A stretch of 64,000 nt of DNA. Origin: Selaginella moellendorffii (Eukaryota; Streptophyta; Lycopodiopsida; Selaginellales; Selaginellaceae). The DNA lies in NCBI RefSeq assembly GCF_000143415.4, contig NW_003314279.1, forward strand, positions 324,511-388,510, written 5' to 3'. The notes under the pieces are model-generated. The model did not search any database. It was not told the DNA's origin and saw nothing but the letters and a program-made list of their open reading frames with translations. This document shows positions 56,598 through 64,000 of the stretch, piece by piece. Both the position numbers and the translations under genes were made by a program. Positions within the stretch are counted from its first letter, which is position 1. Every line of letters starts with the position of its first letter.

Positions 56598-59500
56598 TTT
56601 TTCTCAGTTCTAGCGAAGGATAGAGGCGGATTGCTGGGAGATGGCAAAGGCAGGGCGTAAGCGAACCAAGGCAAAGACGGAACCTCCGCCCGAGCTGGAG
56701 CCTCCGGTCGAACAAGAGGCTATGGATGAGGAATCCTTGCATGAGGAGGACTCCAGTGAGGAAACTTCCAAACAGGAGTCCGGTGGCGAGGTGCGGTCGT
56801 CCAAGGCTCAATTGGATGTTCTAGAAGGACAATTGGCACAGACCAATGCCCTGCTGGAGACTCTCGTACACAAGCTAAAGCGTGACGAGAAGCGGAAGAA
56901 AAAGCGAAAGACTGCGGATGCTGGCAGCGCAGAAGGTGCGGACCCTTCGGTAGGGACTGAGGCAGAACCAAACAAGGTCGAACAGACCGAAGTGGAATCA
57001 GTCCCTCATGCAGTTCCCAAGTACAAACCAAAGCCCCCACCGGTCTTCAAGGGAGTGAATGACTATAAGGTGGTGGAGGATTGGTTTTACGATATGGAAG
57101 ACTACTTCCGAGCGTTGCGGTTACCAAGCTCGGAGAAGGTCCCATGTGCAAAACCATACTTGGCAGATAATGCCAAGTCTTGGTGGAGAACAACGGAGGC
57201 CAATGAAGGACCGGTGGTCACCTGGGACATGATGAAGGCGAGGATCCGCGCAACATATGTTCCTCCGAATGCCACTCTGCATCTTAGAGATGAGTTGAGT
57301 AGGCTGAAGCAGACTGGAACTATCCAGGAATATGTGAATGGGTTCATGGCAAAGAGGATACTTGTCATGGACATGGGGGATATGGATGCGTTCCATGCCT
57401 TCATATCAGGTTTGCAAACCTGGGCTCGCGGTGAGGTAATGCGCTGGAACCCGACCAACTACAAGGAAGCGTTGGATGCGGCCATCAAGGTGCATTTCAA
57501 CGATAACCTGCAAAAGGGGAACACGACGGGGTCGAGATCCACGTTTAGCAAAGGGGCCAAACCAAGGGGAACGTATAGCAGGGGGAAATTCAAGAAGAAT
57601 TTCTCTAAGAATAAGTCCTCGGGGTTCCGGAAAGGCAAATCCGGTGGCCAGCGAGCGAGTATGTGGGGGAGTCAAGCGAAAAGGGACAAACCCACGGACA
57701 AGAAGGTCAAGTCATATAGCAGCGTGGGAAACAACGTATGCTACAACTGTGGTGAAGCGGGACACTTTTCGAGGGAATGTCCCTACCCGAAGAAGGCCAG
57801 AGCCAATATGGCCATCAAGTCGGGTGAAGTCCAAACTGAGGTATGTGATCCAGTCCCTAACTCAAAGTTACTCATTACACGAGCAACTTTGGTAGAGAGT
57901 CGTTCGCGACATCTACTAGCCCTCCGAGGGAAGCTTGGAGGTAGCTTTGTTAAGATCCTTATTGACACGGGTGCTTCGGATAATTTTGTGGCTGCAGACA
58001 TAGTCCGGCAAGCCGGACTAACGGTGCAGCGGCTAGGCGAACCAAGGACTATAGAGTTTGTTCAAGGTAGCCAAAGCACCGATGAGGTACTTCGACAAGC
58101 GAGAGTCGAAGTAGGGACTTGGAAAGTAGACATGGATTTCACCGTGTTGGACATGGCGGGATTTGACGTGATCTTCGGAATGGATTGGTTCAATCGGTTC
58201 GTGGTAGCCCTACATGGACAAGGTAGGAACCTTGTGGTACTGGCGAATGCCCAAGGAAGAAGATCTAGGGTGGAGGCCCAGGATCTAAAGGTAGGGCAAA
58301 GCAAGGCCAAAGAATCTTGCTTAAACCTGGTGTCCACGAGAGAACAGCTCACTAAAGGAACTAAGGCAGCCTTTTTGTGCTTACTCTCGGTGAAGAGTGA
58401 CAAAAAGACAGGAACGGAAGAAGTACCTTTAGTGATCCAGTGGGTGTTAGACCAATTCCAGGATACCATGCCGGAGGAGCTACCAGCGGGGTTGCCCCCC
58501 GCACGACCGATAGAACATAAGATTGAGATAATCGAGGGCGCTGAGGCGGTGGTTCGTCCACCCTATCGATTGAATGAAAAAGAACTCGCGGAGCTCAAGC
58601 GCCAACTAGAGGAGTTGGTGGACAAGGGTTATGTTAGGTTGAGCAAATCACCATATGGGGCGCCGGTGCTATTTGTGAAAAAGAAAGATGGGTCTATGCG
58701 CATGTGCATAGACTACCGGTTGCTCAACAAGTATACCAAGAAGAACAAGTACCCTTTGCCAAGGATTGAGGACCTGTTCGATAGGTTGGGAAAGGCAAAA
58801 TACTTCTCGAGAATTGACCTAAGGTCAGGATACTACCAGATCAGGGTAGCGGAGGAAGATGTCGAGAAGACAACCTGTCGAACAAGGTATGGGAGCTTCG
58901 AGTTTCTGGTGATGCCCTTCGGGCTATGCAATGCGCCGGCAACGTTTTCGGCGTTGATGAACCATATCTTTGTACTCTATCTCGATCACTTTGTGGTCGT
59001 CTATATTGACGACATCCTGATCTATAGCGAAACGCTAGAGGAGTATGCCAAACACTTGACGAAGGTGTTTGAGAAACTAAGGGAACACCAGCTGTATGCT
59101 AAAGAGAGCAAATGTGACTTTGCTCAACAGGAGGTAAAGTTTCTCGGGCATGTGGTGGGCAAGGACGGGCTCAAGGTGGACCCTGAGAAGGTCCAAGCGA
59201 TCCAGGATTGGGAGCGACCATCGAATGTACACGAGTTAAGGGCATTCTTGGGGCTATGCAACTACTATCGAAAGTTTATCAGACACTATTCGAGAGTAGC
59301 CCTGCCCTTAACGGACCAAATGGGAAAAGGGAAGATGGTATGGACAGCGGAATGCGAGGCGGCATTCGTCCACCTCAAAGGGAAGTTGAGGAAGGCTCCC
59401 GTGTTGGCATTACCAGACTTTGGTAAGGACTTTGAGGTAGAAACAGATGCTTCAGACTTTGCGTTGGGCGCAGTTTTGAAGCAAGACAACCATCCAGTAG

Positions 59501-60511
59501 CATTCTTCTCGAAGAAGTTGGACAAGGCTCAACGGAAGTGGCCTACCCATGAGAAGGAATTGTTTGCGGTGGTCAAGGCGCTCAAGGAGTGGCGACACTA
59601 CGTTGGGAGACACTTCAAAGTTTACACGGACAATATGGCAACGAAACACTTCTTGTCACAGCCCGACCTAAGGGGAAAACAAGGTCGGTGGGCCAATGCT
59701 TTGGCCGAGTTTGATTGCGAGATTCTTTACAAGCCTGGGAAGAGCAACATCGTGGCGGATGCGCTAAGTCGAAAAGTGAGCTTGAAGTTGGCGATATCTA
59801 GCGCGACAGCAACCTTTTGGGATGATGTGCGGACTGCATACGAGAACGATGGTCTAGCACAAGAAGTGTTGCTGAGGAATCTAGAGGCGCGGGAAGCTCA
59901 CCAGAGAGGTGAGTTGCCAACGGAAGAGGAAACGGTCTATGTGGAACGCAACAGACTCATATATTATAAGCAAACGAGGGTGTATGTTCCAGAAGGGGAA
60001 CTAAGGAAGGTAGCCTTGGAAGAATGTCATGACGGACCTCTCGCGGGACACGGCAGAGTGCCCAAGACGATGGGCTTACTCAAAAGGAAGTATCACTGGC
60101 CAGATATGGCTAAGGACGTCCAAGACTATGTAAAGACATGTCCAACATGTCAGCAAGTCAAAGCCGTGACTAAGGCTAGTGGGGGCTTGTTGCAAAGCAT
60201 CCCCATTCCAGATCGTCCATGGAAATGTCTCACGATGGACTTCATCACAGGACTACCCCCAAGCGAGGGGTTCGATGCAATATTCGTGGTGGTGGACCGA
60301 TTTTCGAAGATGGCACATTTCATACCCACCACAACGGAAGTGGATGCGGAAGGTGTGGCGAAGCTCTTCGAACAAGTGGTTCGAGTGCGGGGAAGGCCAG
60401 AAGAGATTATCTTAGATCGAGATAAGATCTTCACCAGTAGGTTCTGGAGGACACTCCTAGAACAGTATCGCACCAAGTTGAAATTCAGCACAGCCTATCA
60501 CCCACAGATAG

Positions 60512-60558
60512 GTAATGGGTATTAAGTCAAGATTGATGGCACTAACACTTCTTGACAG
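60512..60558 (+). other. Probable 47-base spliceosomal intron inside integrase
   Basis: Begins GTAATGG and ends CTTGACAG, with a CACTAAC branch-point-like sequence about 18 bases before the end. Its removal restores the conserved HPQ-x-DGQTERVN integrase motif without loss of residues. It resembles the host's own short introns. Confidence 0.7.
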
Positions 60559-60976
60559 ACGGACAAACGGAAAGGGTGAATAGGCAACTGGAGGATTATT
60601 TGCGATGCTATGTCTCAGGAGACCAGACCGACTAGGTAAGTCATTTGGGACTTGCGGAAATGTGTTATAACAACTCACCACATTCGAGCATCGGGGTGAG
60701 TCCATGGGAAGTCATCAATGGGCGAGCTATTGAAGGTCCTATGGAACTCGGCGTGGCCGAGTATCATGGAGAGTTACCCGCAGTGGAGGCATTCACGGCG
60801 GAAAGACTCAACATTTGGAATCTAGTGAGAGATTCCTTGGAACGGGCTCAACAAAGGCAAACTAAGTACGCAAACCAAAAGCATCGGGATGTGGAGTTCC
60901 AAGCTGGGGAGAAGGTGTGGCAGAACACCAAGAACCTCAGGCTACCAAGTGGGATCAGCCGGAAGTTGACCCAAAG

Positions 60977-61028
60977 GTAAAAATGCATGTATTCCTGTAA
61001 ATGAATTGATCTTGAGTTCCTTAAGCAG
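60977..61028 (+). other. Probable 52-base spliceosomal intron near the integrase C-terminus
   Basis: GTAAAAATG...CTTAAGCAG. Removal joins KLTQR to FAGPY in frame, matching the usual KL-x-x-R-Y/F-x-GP-Y/F motif at this point. Confidence 0.65.
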
Positions 61029-61410
61029 GTTCGCAGGGCCTTACTAGATTGAGGCTCGAATCGGTAAAGTGGTTTACCGTCTCCGACTTCCTCGAGAGAT
61101 GGGGAAGATGCATCCCGTGTTCCATGTGAACTTACTCAATCCGTATTTTGAGGATCCGCTTCGCAAGGACCAAGTAAGACCTTTACCTGAGGTTATCCAA
61201 GGGGAGGAGGAATACGAAGTCGAGGCCATCCTCAATGCGCGCAAGAGCAAGTGACAAGGACGCGAGGTGAGAGAGTTCCATATGAAGTGGAAAGGATTTC
61301 CACACTGCGAAGCAACATGGGAACCGGAGGAGAACTTAGCGACCGCGCGAGATCTTGTGGAGGAATTTTTGCATGGCAGAACTCTATGTACTTATGCAAA
61401 GTTCAATTAA

Positions 61411-61812
61411 AAATATCAATTTGAGAAGTTGAGCAATGGCATATGTTGGGACCCGAAGGCGTGCCGAAGGTATGCTAATTAGCATGGGTTAGCTAGGTCG
61501 ACCAGGTGTAGGGAACTACGCCCGACTCCCTGCGGGGATGTCGAATCCGTAGATGTATTCTACGGAGGTTGGGTTCAAGTCCCAACCCCCTAGTAAAGCA
61601 AGGCTGGGTTCAAGTCCCGACCCCATACTAGGGCGTGGTGAGGTGAGGAGTATAGGGACACCTATACTCCGTTGTCATGGGCTCTTGGCCGGGGAGGCTA
61701 ACTTAGGCACACCGCTAAGTGGGGGGATGCCCCCGGAGACATGGTCAACAAGTCGTAGGATAAAACGAGACGTTCGATGTGGGCATCAAACTTCTTCTAT
61801 GGGTGGTGGAGT
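61411..61812 (+). other. Spacer between pol and 3' LTR with tRNA-like stem-loops
   Basis: No coding sequence. Holds a perfect 6-bp hairpin with a 7-base loop (61547-61565, loop ATGTATT) and, 3 bases later, a perfect TTGGG-TTCAAGT-CCCAA T-arm-like hairpin (61569-61585). A second, imperfect T-arm copy lies at 61604-61620. A full cloverleaf with matching acceptor stem could not be built. The purine-rich tract before 61813 (gggtggtggag) is the likely polypurine tract. Confidence 0.55.
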
Positions 61813-62955
61813 TGTAAGGAACCAACTCGCCGAGGTGTCGTAGGCTAAAGGAACCCCGAAAGCATGACCAAAATGACAAAGAGTTCATCGGATGGGACCA
61901 AGTCGAAGGTCGAGTCTAAGACCGACTCTAGGACCGAGTTCGAGATAGAGTCCGGAATCGAGTCTGAGACCGACTCGGGGACCGAGTTCGAGTCCGAGTT
62001 CGAAACCGAGTTCGAGACGGAGTCCGAGATCCGAAATCGGGTCCGAGACCGAGTCCGAGGTCGAGTCCGAGGTCGGGTCCGAGATTGGGTCCGAGATCGA
62101 GTCCGAGATCGAGTCCGAGACTGAATCCGAAGTCGGATCCGAAATCGGGTCCGAGATCGAGCCAGAGACTAAGTCCAAATACTAATACGGGTCAAGGGGT
62201 GAAAGCCCAAAGCGTGCGTCCCCCAGGGGGGGGGGGGCTGCAGGGGGTTCCAAAAGTATAGTAGGGATAGTGAGGTCCAGGAACCAGTTTTGAAAGGACT
62301 CTCCAGTGGAGCTCCCAAACCGACTTGAGGTTGAGACTGGGACCAAGGGGCCTTGGGTGGGAGTGAGCATGGACTTGGCTGGTGCCGGAGGGGCCATCCA
62401 AGGAAGTGCTCAAGAGCAGCTCCCACTCCTGAAAGGGAAACCGATTGCGGTGCTCCCGGCTCATGTGGAGTGGTGCCCCACTTGAGTACCATGCGGCTCA
62501 TTGGTCCTCGCCCTTCCTAGGGGCTTGGGCCTTCCTTCGGGATGGAAGTGGGGGGGGGTAGAGGTACCCATACCGGGCCGCTAGGCCACGGTGTTTCGCC
62601 CCGGCATCCCGAAGCAAGTGTTGCATTCAAGACTTGGGATTTAGAGGGTCCCATGATCAAGTCTTGTGGTACCAAGGGATGTTAGGAACCTGGAAGCTTG
62701 GTGTGCTTGGCTGCTTGTGCTTGCGGGGAGTGTAGCCGAACCTTAAGTCCAGGGGAGGGGGATTGGGGAGTGAATTGGGAATCCGTGGAAGGATGGCTAA
62801 CACTCCGTTGCTCGTGCAGTGAGTAGTTGAAACCAAGTAGGAGCTGGTACCATAGGCGAGAACCTTGGCAAAGGAACTTAGCAAAAGCCAAGGCAGTGTT
62901 GGACGGATAGATGAGGTAAGTTGGCAAATTGGAAAGGAAAAATTTGTGGCTTACA
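61813..62955 (+). repeat. 3' LTR
   Basis: Near-identical to 55435-56581, ends GGCTTACA and is followed by target duplicate CTTCT at 62956-62960. Confidence 0.93.
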
Positions 62956-62960
62956 CTTCT

Positions 62961-64000
62961 TTGACTAACACGGATGTGCTACTAGCTCGGACACCTTCCG
63001 GTTGTCGCCGATAAGGAAATGACTAATAGAGTTAGCCACCCTTGCTTACTCTGGTTGTCACCCAGCTTACAAAAGTGTGATACGCCCTTGCCTGTAGAGA
63101 CATAGAGAGAGAAGCCAGAAGCCCCAACCCTTATGAGCAAAGAAACCAAACCCATCAGTAAGGTTTAGATAGACTACTGTAAACAGGCAGTTAAAGTTGT
63201 TTACATGGTCACACCCTTTGAACGGAATAAGGAACATTGACAGAGAGGCAGGTTATGTGACTAGTCAACAGTAGCTACCCCATGATTAGAGATTTCACTA
63301 TACACACAAAAGACTTAATTATTAGTGAATAAATCTTAGATTAGAACACAAAAGTATTTCAAGTAAGTTATCATCTGATAAACTAGTATTGTAGGATAGG
63401 AACCACCAAGATCATCATGTTTAGAAACATAAGATTCACTATCCAACAAAATTCAATAGCAAGGATATCATCAAACAAACTCAATGATAAAACTTAACTA
63501 TTAAAGATTGTAGATAGTATGCCAGACAACTTACCAAAGATATCTCAAAGAACACAAAGTATCATTGACTGACAAGCACAATGCTCGCAAATGTATCGCC
63601 AAAGGAAATAACATCCCAACCTATTAGAACTAACTCAAGCAATAATCAACAGAACAAAATGAATGTGGTAAGACCAGCAAACACCCACTCATGCTAACTA
63701 TCACAAAAGCCAATTTGAATAGATCCTAGTCAATAATACTAAAAAACTAAAGTTGCTTAAGCAAGTGTCAGCAACATCCTATTGGTGTCTCAAACCCAAG
63801 AGACCAATCCAGAATAAACTACAAAGAACATGTGGTATTGCGAAAAGCCATAAGCTATCAAAGATAACAACTAACCACCATGAAAGATCATCAATCATCC
63901 TATCGATAGAGAGATGCATAATCATCATCAACGAAAGAATCCACCATCCTGAAGAATGGCAAATCATTCTAGATGTTGATAATCAAGCAAAACTTTTACC
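62961..64000. other. AT-rich DNA, no gene seen
   Basis: Sequence flanking the retroelement insertion. No frame with protein-like composition, no RNA gene and no repeat recognised. Confidence 0.45.

Larger units (their letters stand above)
56641..61410 (+). pseudogene. gag-pol polyprotein with two introns and in-frame stops
   Basis: The first uninterrupted frame is 1,294 codons (56641-60525). It has a gag with a basic, low-complexity end and a CCHC knuckle ([15 protein letters not shown], about 57739). Protease ([11 protein letters not shown], about 57958), reverse transcriptase (YIDDILIYS, about 59000), RNase H ([13 protein letters not shown], about 59440) and the integrase HHCC finger ([18 protein letters not shown]) follow. 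The DDE core begins [21 protein letters not shown]. The frame then meets an intron-like 60512-60558 (GT-AG, 47 bases). After it the integrase continues to a TAG at about 60635. A second intron-like segment at 60977-61028 (52 bases) precedes the LPREMGKMHPVFHVNLLNPY region, with another TAG just before it. A chromodomain (HMKWKGFPHCEATWEPEENL) follows a TGA at about 61252 and ends at 61410. The stops disable this copy. Confidence 0.88.
55435..62955 (+). mobile_element. Near-complete chromodomain-containing Ty3/gypsy LTR retrotransposon
   Basis: The element is 7,521 bases long. It is bounded by TGTAAGG...TTACA LTRs of 1,147 and 1,143 bases and by a 5-base target duplication CTTCT (55430-55434 and 62956-62960). 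The primer site at 56585-56597 and the gag-pol polyprotein are on the plus strand. A chromodomain at the end of integrase makes it a chromovirus. By eye, the two LTRs differ at only about 2% of positions, mostly C/T and G/A, so insertion is fairly recent. In-frame stops in pol mean this copy probably cannot move by itself. The LTRs contain a GAGTCCGAGATC-type minisatellite. Confidence 0.93.

Overview
The window reads as nuclear DNA of a seedless vascular plant, most likely the lycophyte Selaginella (probably S. moellendorffii). The reasons are very short introns (about 45-70 bases), closely packed genes, a plant Pol II second-subunit gene, a plant R2R3-MYB, a Kip-related CDK inhibitor, a PLS-type PPR protein and a class II CPD photolyase. 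No database could be searched, so the species is inference.

Layout. About 1-3.7 kb is very AT-rich and holds a decayed Ty3/gypsy pol, a (TA)n microsatellite and a broken relative of a gene at 34.7 kb. About 3.7-8.8 kb is gene debris: an OVATE-like domain, a fragment broken by TAG codons, and an organellar release factor 1 pseudogene that has lost its GGQ motif. 8.98-15.9 kb carries two intact multi-exon genes, RPB2 (NRPB2) and an organellar MnmE tRNA-modification GTPase. 16-20.3 kb holds an unidentified spliced unit and a KRP/ICK CDK inhibitor. 22.5-27.9 kb holds an R2R3-MYB, a PLP enzyme of the Met_gamma_lyase/Alr family, and a glyoxal/galactose-oxidase-like secreted oxidase that converges on it.

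28.9-39.3 kb is an AT-rich block. It contains a minus-strand gypsy remnant, one intact small secreted Gnk2-like gene, and a foldback element of roughly 1.46 kb with arms of about 700 bases. 39.3-51.9 kb is gene-dense: an AN1 zinc-finger protein, an unrecognised SP-repeat protein ending in a KEN box, a PPR protein, a CPD photolyase, and a mitochondrial-looking protein with an Hsp20-like domain whose exons have been amplified in tandem. 52-54 kb is another decayed gypsy copy of the family at 1-2.1 kb. 54.2-54.8 kb is an old inverted LTR. 55.4-63.0 kb is a young chromodomain-bearing Ty3/gypsy element with near-identical LTRs, a 5-base target duplication (CTTCT), a tRNA-Met-type primer site and two apparent spliceosomal introns in pol. 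The last kilobase shows nothing recognisable.

The genes do not form one pathway. They are ordinary housekeeping and regulatory genes in GC-balanced islands between AT-rich transposon blocks. The most unusual structure is the alternating exon-pair array at 49.4-50.7 kb. Its repeat unit appears to be a chimera of two flanking exons, which points to unequal crossing-over inside a gene followed by duplication of the dimer.
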